A stretch of 64,000 bases of DNA from Torymus aiolomorphi (GCA_036365515.1 CM070877.1:64238522-64302521); one strand, 5' to 3'. Positions 1 to 9,622 are shown, numbered from the stretch's first letter. Made by a program: numbers and translations. Notes: generated by a model from the letters alone, not told the origin.

Positions 1-14
1 AAATTATAAAATTC

Positions 15-422
15 TTGAAAGAAAATTGTTGTGATTCAATTAAAAAAATTACCATCGTATCCGACGGCGCTGCTAGTCACTTTAAAAATCGCTTTCAATT
101 AGATGAATTAAAACGAGCACCGTATGATATAAAATGGTTGTTCTTTGCTACTAGGCACGGCAAAGGAGCTGTAGATGGTGTGGGTGGACTTATAAAGCAT
201 TATGCTACTTCGCATAATCTTCGAGAGCCCCTTGAAGAAGCTGTTCAAAACGCAAATGATTTTGCAATACATGTTCAAAAATATACTGAAGCTATTAAAA
301 TAATACATTTACGAGATCTTGAAATAGAACAATTCAGAAAAGAAAAAAATATTGATTGGTTTACAACTCCAAAGTATCCTGGAATTAAAAAAACTAATAT
401 ATATGGGTTAAAAAACATATGA
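15..422 (+). CDS. C-terminal fragment of an unclassified transposon-type protein
   Basis: The frame is open across 135 residues and may continue off the left edge; the ATG at 15 may be internal. It has an SDGAASHFKN stretch near the N-terminus and a HGKGAVDGVGG stretch in the middle. I recognise this pairing from a widespread family of transposon-like arthropod proteins, but I cannot name the superfamily or assign catalytic residues. The C-terminal third is charged and lacks recognisable motifs. The ORF at 39,903-40,601 looks like the N-terminal half of the same family, so this is probably one end of a related element that runs out of the window. The function is unknown; a DDE-like nuclease is only a guess. 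Confidence 0.45.
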   Translation: MKENCCDSIKKITIVSDGAASHFKNRFQLDELKRAPYDIKWLFFATRHGKGAVDGVGGLIKHYATSHNLREPLEEAVQNANDFAIHVQKYTEAIKIIHLRDLEIEQFRKEKNIDWFTTPKYPGIKKTNIYGLKNI

Positions 423-1503
423 TGATAAAGTACATTGTTAAACAGCAAAGACCGCTGATCGTCCGCTTACTGAATTAAGAACAATGAAGCAGAAAAACAA
501 AGGTAGTAACATAGGTATAAAAATAAAAAAAAGGTATAAAAATAAAAAATCTAAAAGACGCAAATAAAAAATAAATACAAACTTATGTGTACCTGTATAT
601 TACATACGCACAAAGATAAATACCTTTATATTGACTCTAATATCATTGACTATATATAAGCGTTAAGCGTGAAAAATTTGTATCTGTGTTATTTCATTAG
701 TGATCGCTATCCCAGTGCAAATATTCTGAATCTCACAAATACATCTAGATAGGTATTTAGGTCCTCTATCACGATATACGAAAATTGTGCAAAAAAATTA
801 GAGTTTTCGAGAAAAATGCATTTTTCTAAAAAGTGCATAATTCGTACATTTTTTATTTTTTTTTAAATAACATAGAGAACGTGAAAGAGGGCTCAAAATT
901 GAGTAAAATTATCTGTTACACGCTTAAAAGCATAAAAAACTGGTAAAACAGTAGCCGTTTGAAAATTACATTGAAAACTTTTTTTTTCTAAGTAAGAATT
1001 TTCTCGGAATTTTTCGGTATCGCTGAACGCATGACATTTTGATAAAACAAAAAAATAAAAAAATACGTGTTAAATAATTTTTGGAGAAGAACATGAATAG
1101 TTTCATTCCAAAATGATCGGTGACATAGGCATATGCGGGCCACCTGATTTGGGATGGATTCGGCCTTATACAGACGTATTTGTTCATTTTCGAGAGGTTT
1201 TTGCCTTCTGGCTTTCCCTCTCTCAGCCGATTTTTTTTCATTATTGGCTCAATCGAGTGTTCATTGTGTTTTATTATCCTCCCTCTACAATTATTAAGAG
1301 TAGAAATTCTTCTTTCTCTAGTTTTATTTTGTATTTATGAAATGATATGAAAGTAAAGCTAAAAATGACGCAGAACTTCAGGTTATTTTTAGTGTTAGGG
1401 TCTAATATTGCAGCTTTCTTCATATTTCTACATCCAAAAGCATATCGAAAAATTTGAGCCGAATCCGTGATCCGGAGTTCGTAGCCTCTCCTAGTAAGTT
1501 GTG
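423..1503. other. AT-rich sequence with no supported gene
   Basis: I see no conserved protein, RNA gene or element terminus here. Short open frames at 966-1,241 and 1,113-1,340 overlap on opposite strands and resemble nothing I know. The last six bases before the Polinton (1,504-1,509, CACGAC) are its left target-site copy. Confidence 0.5.
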
Positions 1504-1558
1504 CACGACAGTAGTAATAGGACAGGTATTGCGAGACGTGTGACTCATCGGGCGTTAT

Positions 1559-1935
1559 GTGTCAAGTGTCAAGTGGCACTTAACTCAAGAGGTCATTAAC
1601 TCAAGTGTTATGTAAACAGTAGCTGCACAGTAGCTAATGACCCATGTAAGTATGTGTTAATGACCCCATTGTTTTGAAAACAGCTACTGTTTTGCTACTG
1701 TATTTGTAAACAATGGGTCCATTAACACATACTTACAAGGGTCATTAGCTACTGTGCAGCTACTGTATACATAGCACTAATGACCTATGTAAGTATGTGT
1801 TAATGACCCCATTGTTTTGAAAACAGCTACTGTTTTGCTACTGTATTTGTAAACAATGGGTCCATTAACACATACTTACAAGGGTCATTAGCTACTGTGC
1901 AGTTACTGTATACATAGCACTTGAGTTAATGACAC
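1559..1935. repeat. Subterminal nested palindromes, left end
   Basis: Two copies of a roughly 143-bp unit (anchors at 1,635 and 1,778) are each a long imperfect inverted repeat. The arm TAAGTATGTGTTAATG is mirrored by CATTAACACATACTTA, with CAGCTACTG/CAGTAGC motifs around the centre. Each unit could fold into a long hairpin. Their place just inside the terminus suggests a role in end recognition or replication, but this is inference. Confidence 0.75.
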
Positions 1936-1971
1936 CGCCGTGTCACACGGTCGCTATACCTGCCCCACTAC

Positions 1972-1972
<1 letters not shown>

Positions 1973-2027
<55 letters not shown>
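1973..2027. repeat. (GA)n microsatellite, left arm
   Basis: A pure GA tract of about 55 bases. The right-arm counterpart is the (CT)n tract at about 18,111-18,153, which is shorter and has a different edge, so the two arms have drifted in length. Confidence 0.9.
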
Positions 2028-2028
<1 letters not shown>

Positions 2029-2198
2029 AGGGGATAGCGTGGGATTGTTTTTCGGTAGTGAGTAAAAATAACAATTTGTATTAATAATTAATATTTTTAT
2101 TAATTATAACGCACACGCACACACACACGTACAAACGCATATTTGATACGTATATGCATATGCGTGTCACGTGTTCGCAGACACGTACGGACACGCAA

Positions 2199-2233
<35 letters not shown>

Positions 2234-2331
2234 ACATACACATGTACAAGCACGTACAGTCGCACACGTATCCGGTGATACGTGTAGGCACATGCGTGTC
2301 AAATGTTCGCAGACACGGCCGGGCACGCAGT

Positions 2332-2413
<82 letters not shown>
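2199..2413. repeat. (CA)n microsatellites, left arm
   Basis: There are two CA tracts, about 2,200-2,230 and 2,333-2,413, separated by a diverged segment. The long His/Thr and Cys/Val open frames across them are artefacts of the dinucleotide repeat. Confidence 0.9.
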
Positions 2414-2415
<2 letters not shown>

Positions 2416-3379
2416 GCACACACACGCACAGTTCTGCGGTCGCACGCACATATTGCACTATACGGCTGCACGCCGATATGTGGGTGGTGGGGGGCGGCGG
2501 CGGCGATGGCGCGCGAGCACGACCAACGAGAGCACTGTTACGTGTATGACGTAGCGTGTCGTGTGGCAGGGGGACTATGTGACGTAAAACGTTTCGAGAA
2601 AAATATAGATTTATGGTTATGATTGTATCCGATAACAGTGGAAATCGTTTCTAATTACTTGTCGTCACACTATGAATGCGTCAATCATGTACTCTCGTGA
2701 AAGATTTTTATGGCTTTCGTGAGAAGGAAATGCGTGCCGCGACATGTAACCGATAACAGCGGTAACCTAAACACTCCACACAACCGCTATGAACGCGTCC
2801 ATTGTTCAGCGAGTTTTAACAGACAGTTTCAAGAGGGGGGTGCTCTCGATGACGCCTGTGGAGATTTTACGAGTCAAAGTGTATACATTGATAAATTTTT
2901 CACATGAATGTGTTCTTTGTTCAACGGTTTTTAAGAGGAGTGCAGTTTAAGTTACGCGTAAATGTGTATATGATGATAAATTTTTCACGTATAAGCATTT
3001 TTAATACTCTCTCGCGGGAGGAAAATGAATTTAACTGTTTTTGAGGAGTGGGAAAAATGAAAAAGGTCTGTAAATGAAAAAAGTGATTTGGGTAACATTT
3101 TTTTATTCAATCAAACTTACAAACTATGAATTCATAAATGTGGAAAGAAACAAAAACTTACAATCTTCGAATACATATGGTTTAGCCGAGCGACGCTTAA
3201 AATTAATTACGGATGCATAATAGTGCACAGGAATCGCAGCTGATTCATGACAGAGCAAACAGCTCTTTTTCAGTATTAAGTTAAAATATACACACATACA
3301 CACGCAATATATATTAGCTTACAAATCTAGGTCCAAAGTAATTTAAACAGCAATGCAAAATGTATCTTAAAGTTAGAGC
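2414..3379. other. Non-coding outer part of left arm
   Basis: I see no protein resembling a known family. The stretch lies 3' of the protease gene, as expected for a Polinton flank. A reverse-strand AATAAA near 3,100-3,110, the mirror of 17,051-17,056, could serve as poly(A) signal for the minus-strand transcript. Confidence 0.5.
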
Positions 3380-3919
3380 TTAATAATTAGTCATAGGCCT
3401 ACATGCCTGAGAGCACGAGCCGTGCTCTCGCGAAGTAGCACGCGGGAAATTGTACGCACGCCCTACTTTCTTAAACTTTTTGTCCTTTATAATGTTATAA
3501 AATTTACCAGCTATTTTATCGTTGGAGCGAGTATCAGACGTAAAGATGCTGCAAAATTTTCGTAAAGTAAAACCACTACACATATAATGCAAAAACATAA
3601 CACAATATTCGCCGCACACTTTAGAATCGAAACTTTGCAACTTCTTCTTGTTCCACTTGAACCACTTGCAATTTCTTCTGAGACGGGCGAGGTGATGTCG
3701 CGAAGATGGTGGTACTCCATAGCTATCGAAAAAGGTACCTCTTGCATGGTCGTCTATGTAAAAAGCCACCCAGTGAGAGCCGGGCTTGTCTGATGTGTCG
3801 AGATTTGCAACGATTGCCGCTGGCTGGCTCAAGCGACTTGGGATGTGATCGGCCGCGTAAACGCCGATCGAATTAGCAGAGAGCTCTCTGATGGCTCGTG
3901 TTATTTCATACGTGTTCAT
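3380..3919 (-). CDS. Adenain-type cysteine protease (left copy)
   Basis: The 179-residue protein should process capsid or core precursors in the virion, as adenovirus-type maturation proteases do. The visible catalytic set is His49 in GSHWV, Asp65 in FFDSYG, Gln95 in LQS and Cys102 in VCGEYCVMF, in the order and spacing of the adenain/Ulp1 fold. The length fits the family. The tail after residue 150 is basic and variable. It starts five bases after the accessory ORF stop, at the outer end of a tightly packed gene block. It is intact and differs from the right copy by a Glu/Gly change near residue 165. Family assignment is confident; substrates are inferred. Confidence 0.9.
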   Translation of the reverse strand: MNTYEITRAIRELSANSIGVYAADHIPSRLSQPAAIVANLDTSDKPGSHWVAFYIDDHARGTFFDSYGVPPSSRHHLARLRRNCKWFKWNKKKLQSFDSKVCGEYCVMFLHYMCSGFTLRKFCSIFTSDTRSNDKIAGKFYNIIKDKKFKKVGRAYNFPRATSREHGSCSQACRPMTNY

Positions 3920-3924
3920 TTTTT

Positions 3925-4575
3925 TCAGTCTGAAGATGTGAATCCGTTGACGACTGAGTAGTATATGTCATTACTATCAGAGTCGTCGCTATTTGTATCT
4001 CGCCGCGGGTACTCGTAAACAGACGTATGGAACATGTCACTTGTCACTCTTTCTTTAGGGAGAGCTTTCCATTCTGGTGGAAGTATCGAACGCAGCCACT
4101 TTTTTAACTGATTAACTTTGTAAAGAGCACAAAACTGTTTTTTTTCTGACGGAAAGATTTTAGCTGAATGTGTGGCGCAAAGTGCGCTGTCCGGGAACGC
4201 TGTGCAGAGTTTTTTTAAACGATGGCGATTTAAATTTTTCCAAATTGATGACACGACGACCGAAAAGCGTCTCAATGTAACGTGCCTTCTCTTCGCCACG
4301 TACGTAAATTGTACGCGATACTCTGGCAATGTTGTATAGATGCCGATGTAGCTGGCGCAGAGTTACTTCGCCGTCAAACCAATGAAGTCCGTGAACTTCG
4401 ACACTGAGAAATGTGTTTGTCTCTTTGATGTCGTCTGGCAAATCGTCAAAACTATGCGGTGCTTGCACTATCCAATGATCACAAATTTTTTTTGTAGGCA
4501 CACGATAGCTACTTCCTTGGGTAGAAGCTTTTTTTCCGAATCGCGGAAGCCTTGAATATCTATTACGTAGTCCAT
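3925..4575 (-). pseudogene. Polinton accessory protein (left copy, frameshifted)
   Basis: The start I favour is the ATG at 4,575, giving a short frame beginning MDYVIDIQGFRD. At an A8 run (4,486-4,493) the conserved remainder moves to the frame containing HWIVQAPHSFDDLP and LHWFDGEVTLRQL. At a seven-T run near 4,211-4,217 the frame shifts again. The C-terminal part is open to 3,925, with a CALYKVNQLKKWL segment and an acidic Asp/Ser-rich tail. I recognise the general pattern from Polinton accessory proteins of insects. The early acidic residues could suggest an exonuclease-like or RNase H-like fold, but I cannot show activity. The A8 lesion is shared with the right arm; the second is private to this arm. 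Confidence 0.6.
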
Positions 4576-4781
4576 TGCAGGAAGCGCATGTGCGTGTGTG
4601 TGCGCGTGTAAGAGAAAAAGCGAACTGATGTGTGAGAGCTATGCAAGTCTGCGTCAGAGTGCACGTACCCCCACCCACTTTTTTACGCATACAGTAGTGC
4701 CACCAACACGCAGCGTCATGTAGCGACCTGTCGCTGTCGATAAGCGGGAGCCTTCTGCTGCTGCTGCTGCTGCTCTATCAC
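4576..4781. other. Intergenic gap with CAG/CTG repeat
   Basis: This 206-bp gap is the only substantial space between late genes in the arm. It contains a (CTG)n run at about 4,751-4,773 next to the major-capsid stop codon, mirrored at about 15,390-15,409 on the right. An open frame extends through it in phase with part of the accessory gene, but the low-complexity Thr/His content suggests non-coding sequence. Confidence 0.5.
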
Positions 4782-6116
4782 TTAGGCGCTGAAATCCGTT
4801 AAAATTTGTCGAGTGGAGTCGATTTCAAGAACGTTATCGTACTCTGCGTAAACAATGCAGTTTATTGTAACTGTTGGCGCCGTCTCGAAGCCCACTTCAA
4901 TGCGTACACTGCCTGAGCGTACGAGATTCCAATGAGAGTGGCAGTGCGCTGATAAATCGGGCGTGAGATCGAATGCCGTAAGAAAATGACCCATTGAATA
5001 GTTGTAACGGTTTATGCCTAGGCCCTCGTTGAGAAAATGTATTCCGGTGCTTGTGTAGAGTGTTTGGAATGTCTCGATAAAAGCTGGAGCGGTGCCTGTA
5101 AAATGAGGCTGTAATGGTTTGCTCGGTATTTGAACCCCATCGATATATATCGAGAGATAATTTATGTCAAAGTGTTGAAAGTTGAATGGATTGAGCGCAC
5201 GATTTCCATTGAACGCTCTGTTATCGACGAAACCGATTATTATACGTTTCGGCAGTTGGCCCAGAATCGCATTATCGATGCTATCACCTAGTATACCAGT
5301 GTGAAGCGTAAATGTTTTCACTTCGACGCGTGTAATGGGATATTTGGCTGTGGCTTTGGCCAGTGTATTGGCGTGTGCGATCAAAATACTCGGATTTATT
5401 TTGACACGGCGAACTATGAGAGTAGCTTCTTTTATTTTTATTCCGAAGCGCCCGTCGTTTGTGGAATCCATCAGGCAAAATGCATCCTTGCTACGCACCA
5501 GTCGCACTCTCATTTCGACACCATTGATGAGCATTTTATCCTGATTAAACAAGTCGCAGTGCAGATGACCAATCATATCGAATGCTTTTCCGTCTTTCGT
5601 AAAATATTGCCTGTGATTGAGGCCTTTGTTCGCTCCGACTCCGTGATTTTCCGGTGCACCCTCCATACAGCCGTGTGTATCATCGTACCAGAGGCTCGCT
5701 GTGAGATGAGATTCTTTGCCCGCGGGGGAATAGCTCAGCAATGACTCTATGTAAGCTCTGTACGGGTACGCGTTGTTGGGCGGTGACGCAAGCTTTTGAT
5801 TGAGAAAAATATCAATTTGATTGAACATTGAATGTAAAACATTGTTTACGGGGCCAACTTTTAGATTTGTGTCGGGCTCCTCGACGGGCAATATTTGTGC
5901 CTTGACGAAGAGCATAGTGTGCGCGAGGTCGATGTAATGCTCGCTGGCGCTGGGTACGACGAATTCGATGGGTGCATCACTCTCATCGGTGATCGAAGAG
6001 ACGGGCTTATAGTTCAAAAAACTGCTCCCTTCGATGGAGGTTTGAGTAGCGGGGAGGGTGAAAAGGTCGAGTTCGCTCGACATACACTCTGACGAGTGAG
6101 AGTGTAAGAAAGCCAT
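4782..6116 (-). CDS. Major-capsid-like protein (left copy, intact)
   Basis: The 444-residue protein matches in size a double jelly-roll major capsid protein and belongs to the conserved metazoan Polinton family often labelled F54H12.2-like. Seen features are an N-terminal VVPSASEHYIDLAHTML segment, the landmark IDIFLNQKLASPPNNAYPYR followed by a YIESLLSY turn, and alternating beta-type hydrophobic patterns with no signal peptide or membrane helix. It would form the icosahedral shell in the nucleus. The ATG at 6,116 lies nine bases after the core-protein stop. The right copy has lost its first residues through a 2-bp deletion, so this is the better copy. The family is clear; the hexon role comes from family knowledge. 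Confidence 0.85.
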   Translation of the reverse strand: MAFLHSHSSECMSSELDLFTLPATQTSIEGSSFLNYKPVSSITDESDAPIEFVVPSASEHYIDLAHTMLFVKAQILPVEEPDTNLKVGPVNNVLHSMFNQIDIFLNQKLASPPNNAYPYRAYIESLLSYSPAGKESHLTASLWYDDTHGCMEGAPENHGVGANKGLNHRQYFTKDGKAFDMIGHLHCDLFNQDKMLINGVEMRVRLVRSKDAFCLMDSTNDGRFGIKIKEATLIVRRVKINPSILIAHANTLAKATAKYPITRVEVKTFTLHTGILGDSIDNAILGQLPKRIIIGFVDNRAFNGNRALNPFNFQHFDINYLSIYIDGVQIPSKPLQPHFTGTAPAFIETFQTLYTSTGIHFLNEGLGINRYNYSMGHFLTAFDLTPDLSAHCHSHWNLVRSGSVRIEVGFETAPTVTINCIVYAEYDNVLEIDSTRQILTDFSA

Positions 6117-6125
6117 TTTTAAGAT

Positions 6126-6638
6126 TTACTTTGGTCCAAAAATATCGTTAATGGGGCAAAAAGTCGGGGTTTTGCGCTTTCTCTTGCTTACTTTACGAGT
6201 TCCACGCGACGCGGTGGGCAATTTTTTTTTCTTACGTTTGGATCGCGAGGTACGAGCGGCCGCGCGTGCCTTTGTCGACTGACGCGGCCGTTTGATGCGG
6301 CTTGTAGTTTTATAGCCCGAACCCTTCATGATTTCTGTAATTTTCTCGGCAGCTTTTCTCTTGAGATGCCTCCTCGATTCTCCGACTCTCGATTTTATGG
6401 CCTCCTTGAAATTGACACCATTGTTTGCGACATCGTCTATGATTTTCATACCTGCGCGCAAGGTCTCTTTCCCGACCGCCTTAGCGCCACTTCTGACGTA
6501 TGGAAGAATACGGCGAAAGAGGCCCCCCAGCCAAGAGCCGATGCCACGCCCTCTCTGAAAGGGTGCGCCAGCGAAAACGTTTCTCACACCACCCCAGCCA
6601 CCTATCTGCTCATCGTAGTATCTAGTGTAATGAGACAT
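6126..6638 (-). CDS. Basic core or membrane-active virion protein (left copy, intact)
   Basis: The 170-residue protein starts with a Gly/aromatic-rich region, then GIGSWLGGLFRRILPYV and SGAKAVGKETLRAGMK, an amphipathic stretch reminiscent of adenovirus protein VI/X-type components of Polintons and adintoviruses. The C-terminal half is very rich in Lys and Arg, as expected for a DNA-binding core or nuclear-localising tail. Gly-rich sites around residues 105-112 could be protease cleavage sites, but this is inferred. It lies one base after the penton-like gene and nine before the major-capsid gene. The right-arm copy has three indels, so only this copy is full length. Confidence 0.8.
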   Translation of the reverse strand: MSHYTRYYDEQIGGWGGVRNVFAGAPFQRGRGIGSWLGGLFRRILPYVRSGAKAVGKETLRAGMKIIDDVANNGVNFKEAIKSRVGESRRHLKRKAAEKITEIMKGSGYKTTSRIKRPRQSTKARAAARTSRSKRKKKKLPTASRGTRKVSKRKRKTPTFCPINDIFGPK

Positions 6639-6639
6639 C

Positions 6640-7451
6640 TTAACGACTTCGTCTGAAATGGAGTGTCACGGTCAGCGTACCGTACTCGAATGGAATGCGC
6701 TGCCCGTACTGGTCTCTTATATCGATGATAATATTGTGAAAATTGTGATAGAGAAGCGGTATGTAGTGAGTGGGTGTGAAGCGCTGCGCAGCACTGCAGC
6801 CGTATTTGAATTTTGAGTTATCCAAGGAAACGATGCGCAAGAGGGCGGCCTGTGTGTCCCCCACTGTGTAGGGCTCACAAATATCTGTATAAACGTACAG
6901 TTGGTCAGGTATGGCACGAGAAAGCGAGGCTGGCCTCTCAGCTACAATTTCCCGCAGTGCGCCATGGTTAAAGGTTGTAAACAGAGTTTTTTTCCCGGGT
7001 TCGTCATCGAAGCCAAAAATGCGCATAATTTTGTCATTGAAATGAGTCGCATGTAGCTGTTGACAGTCGCACTTGCGTCTGATGGCATAATAGCCATTGC
7101 TCTCCTTTACGGGTTCAAGCATGTGATGCTTAAAAGTGTCATTTGAGTTGTTTATGGCGTCTGCCAGCTGTTGGAGAGAGTCGTAAATGCCGACTGGAAA
7201 ATGGCAGAATGTTTTCTCAGTCTGTTCGTTGTCGTCCACGCTGTACGAACTAAAAGTGTAAAAGGCGTCATTGTCTTGAAAATGCACGATGCTACAGGGT
7301 ACGTGATTTCCACCAGTCCAACGTGCCACTCTCCGTGTAATTTGATCTCGTGAGGCAAGTGTGTGGTGAAACAGCTGGTCGTGTTATCGGAAAAGTAAGA
7401 CATACTGCTGTTGCTAGGCAGTACCATGTAAAAATCTTCTTTCGGGTCCAT
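6640..7451 (-). pseudogene. Penton/minor-capsid-like protein (left copy, frameshifted)
   Basis: The start is at 7,451 with an N-terminal FYMVLPSNSSMSYF landmark followed by LHGEWHVGLVEI. These mark the single jelly-roll minor-capsid family of animal Polintons. One T present in the right copy is missing here near 7,303, so the frame changes after about 50 residues and the rest lies in the frame of 6,640-7,329. Everything downstream matches the right copy. The gene starts 17 bases after the integrase stop. It would supply the pentameric vertex protein if intact. Confidence 0.85.
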
Positions 7452-7468
7452 ACTTGCTCGCTGTTTTT

Positions 7469-9364
7469 CTACGAAATGCTCTCGAGTTGACTGACGTTCA
7501 CCCAAGAATTAAATTTATTGGGATAGCCTAAACACTTGACGAGCGCTTGTTTGTTGGCGCCGCGACCTTTCGTGCGTACGATACGCTCGATTTTGAAGCT
7601 CTTATCGTCTGCCAGGCGATCTTGCCCGACCAAAACGAGCTCTTCGTTGTAAAAGAATCCGTCGATTATTTCCCCGTTCAAGTCCGCCAATACGTACGTG
7701 TACAGTCCTTGTCGTGGTGATACGCGTATTATCTTGAAAATCTCCTCGCTGAAATTTTTTTCGTATCCTCGCTCGAAGGTGTTCTTTGAGCGACTGACAC
7801 GGACGAGGTCACCTACGGCAAATTTACAGTGGGGCGCTGTGCGGCGGCACCGATAATTGGAGCGCGCACGTTTGTCCAAGTTTACGCGCGCGCGCGCAGC
7901 ATTGTAAAGGTTGACCTCAGCGGGCCGCATTCGCGTGCCACTGTGCAGGGTGTGATTGTACGCGTACACAATTTTTTGCAGAACATCGATGTAGCGCTTG
8001 GTGTTCCGATGCGAGAAATATCTCCATATGCGCTCGCGCAGTGTTCTGTTGAGCCGCTCGACCACCGCTGCCTTGATATCCGGATTTCTAGCGACGCGAA
8101 AACCGATCTCCATGCGCTTGAGAAAATTTTGAAAAGCGGCACCAAGGAATTCCTTGCTACGATCGGACTGCACGCACAGGGGCACGCGTGGTTTCGCTCT
8201 GTCGGTAATTCGTTCAAAAGCGCTGGCAACGTTGCGAGCTGTTTTATCTTTCAACGGTTCAACCCAGGCGAACTTGCCGAGTACATCGATGACCACGAGA
8301 ATATAGCAGTACCCGTCGTTGTAATCCTTTATCGATGTTAGCTGAAGTAGATCGCACTCCCACACGTCATCGACGTTTGTTACATTGTACGACAGACGCG
8401 GAAATCTTCTTTTTATCGGGTGATGAAGTGTGTAGGCGTCTTGATTGCTTAGCCACGCGTAAAATTTTTTCTTCTCCTTTTTGGCATTTACGCGCAGGAG
8501 GTTTCGCGCACCTGCGGAACCAGCCTCATGCTCCGAATTGTAGTATTGTTTTCCGTAAGGCATTTCGTGTTTACATATCAAAGTGTAGCCATTTTTCTTG
8601 GCTTGTTTTTTACTGCGCGTTAGAATGGGTGAGACTGGGGACGGGGCTATATTTTCTACACCCGCTATAGTCTCTCTACGCGGCAGGCGCCGTTTGGCCG
8701 TTTTCTCTGGTGCGGTCAATATTTTCCCAATTTTCAAAACTTTGGGATTTTCTATGAGATTAACGGGTGTCTCGCTAGTTTTGAGAAATTTTGCAAACTC
8801 AACGCGACCGACAGGCGCTTCGTCTCCCGTGTTCTTTTTGCTCAACGTGTCGATGAGTAACTCGCTTATGTCCGAGCGGGGTACCTGGTGATCATCGATG
8901 CTCACAGTGCCTGCATTGTCCCACTTTAAGCGCTCGGGAACCGCAGTCCTCCAGTGCCGAAGCAAGAGTCGCGCTTTGCGTGCGTGTACTTTGGGTATAC
9001 CCTGGAGAATGTCTTCCTCGCTGAGCGGTGCGAGAGTCTCTTCGATTTCGTCAACCTCGTTATTCGGCTCGGCGAAACGCTCGTTGCCGCGGAAAAAAAG
9101 ATAACGTCGTAAAATCTGCAGATAATTCAGACATTTTTCATAATCATCGCGCGCCTCCTTTGAGCGTAAAACGTCATACATTTCGCTGTCTAAGCGAGAA
9201 AAATTATCACCGCGCGTTTGTAAACTTTTTTCCTCGACATCCACGGATGTGGCGGCGGCGGCGGCGGCAGTGGCGGTGGCTCCAGATGCGGGTCTCGGTG
9301 GGCCAATCGAGCCTTCAGGCACAAGGATCATTTTACGTGCTCGTTCCATCTTAGTGCGTGTCAT
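7469..9364 (-). CDS. Polinton integrase with N-terminal extension and chromodomain (left copy, intact)
   Basis: The 631-residue protein has three parts. Residues 1-250 carry an Ala-rich start and a helical domain (about 55-175, with LKWDNAGTVSIDDHQVP) that recurs in Polintons, often as a separate protein. Residues 270-490 are the retroviral-type integrase, with QDAYTLH before the core and acidic residues Asp338 (WECDLLQL), Asp401 (VQSDRSKEF) and Glu436 (VVERLNR), with 34 residues between the last two. Residues 590-631 resemble a chromodomain ending in FNSWVNVSQL. It would insert the element with the 6-bp duplication seen. The first ATG (9,364) exists only because of the arm junction; the native start is probably the ATG at 9,349. 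Confidence 0.9.
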   Translation of the reverse strand: MTRTKMERARKMILVPEGSIGPPRPASGATATAAAAAATSVDVEEKSLQTRGDNFSRLDSEMYDVLRSKEARDDYEKCLNYLQILRRYLFFRGNERFAEPNNEVDEIEETLAPLSEEDILQGIPKVHARKARLLLRHWRTAVPERLKWDNAGTVSIDDHQVPRSDISELLIDTLSKKNTGDEAPVGRVEFAKFLKTSETPVNLIENPKVLKIGKILTAPEKTAKRRLPRRETIAGVENIAPSPVSPILTRSKKQAKKNGYTLICKHEMPYGKQYYNSEHEAGSAGARNLLRVNAKKEKKKFYAWLSNQDAYTLHHPIKRRFPRLSYNVTNVDDVWECDLLQLTSIKDYNDGYCYILVVIDVLGKFAWVEPLKDKTARNVASAFERITDRAKPRVPLCVQSDRSKEFLGAAFQNFLKRMEIGFRVARNPDIKAAVVERLNRTLRERIWRYFSHRNTKRYIDVLQKIVYAYNHTLHSGTRMRPAEVNLYNAARARVNLDKRARSNYRCRRTAPHCKFAVGDLVRVSRSKNTFERGYEKNFSEEIFKIIRVSPRQGLYTYVLADLNGEIIDGFFYNEELVLVGQDRLADDKSFKIERIVRTKGRGANKQALVKCLGYPNKFNSWVNVSQLESIS

Positions 9365-9392
9365 CGTCGCGGTGGCAAGCTCATCGGCCGCG
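9363..9392. repeat. 30-bp inverted repeat abutting the palindrome junction (arm 1)
   Basis: Bases 9,363-9,392 are the exact reverse complement of 9,519-9,548. The first base coincides with the last base of the left 7.8-kb arm, so this small inverted repeat sits directly at the breakpoint. It suggests hairpin-mediated template switching during formation of the left arm. Confidence 0.85.
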
Positions 9393-9474
9393 AGTAAATG
9401 TGCTCATCGTCGGCGTTCGCAAGCTAGTTGGCGTGCGGTAATTCTGCTTATTTCAGCGGCTGCACGCTAGTCAC

Positions 9475-9565
9475 ACCGCGGCCGACCAGCTTTCCACCGC
9501 GTCGATTCAGCTCACCACCGCGGCCGATGAGCTTGCCACCGCGACGATTCAGCTCACCACCGCGG
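9475..9565. repeat. 42-bp tandem repeat containing arm 2 of the junction hairpin
   Basis: Two 42-bp units (9,475-9,516 and 9,517-9,558) and the start of a third share ACCGCGGCCGA and CGATTCAGCTCACC blocks. The second unit contains the partner of the junction inverted repeat. The tract is strongly GC-rich and CpG-rich compared with the flanks and lies upstream of the ATPase promoter. Confidence 0.8.
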
Positions 9566-9622
9566 GTAAAGATGCTAGTCCACGCGCGCCCGCCCGCCCG
9601 CCCGCCGCCGCCTCAGCCGCTC

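Larger units (their letters stand above)
1510..9363 (-). repeat. Left arm of the Polinton palindrome
   Basis: The reverse complement matches 10,797-18,618 almost base for base, including non-coding parts, over about 7.85 kb. The inner edge is sharp: the arms share the bases through TGTCA at 9,359-9,363, after which the left copy runs into a GC-rich repeat while the right copy runs into the small-protein gene. Differences are a few substitutions, one- to four-base indels mostly in homopolymers, and microsatellite lengths. This indicates a recent duplication or continuing gene conversion. Confidence 0.95.

Noticed and set aside
2081..2622. Long His/Thr and Cys/Val open frames on both strands (also 17,536-18,051 and 42,545-42,906)
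   Set aside because: They are translations of CA/GT dinucleotide repeats.
7829..8341. Plus-strand 170-residue frame opposite the integrase (mirrored at 11,819-12,331)
   Set aside because: It is a shadow of the integrase coding frame, duplicated only because the arm is duplicated.
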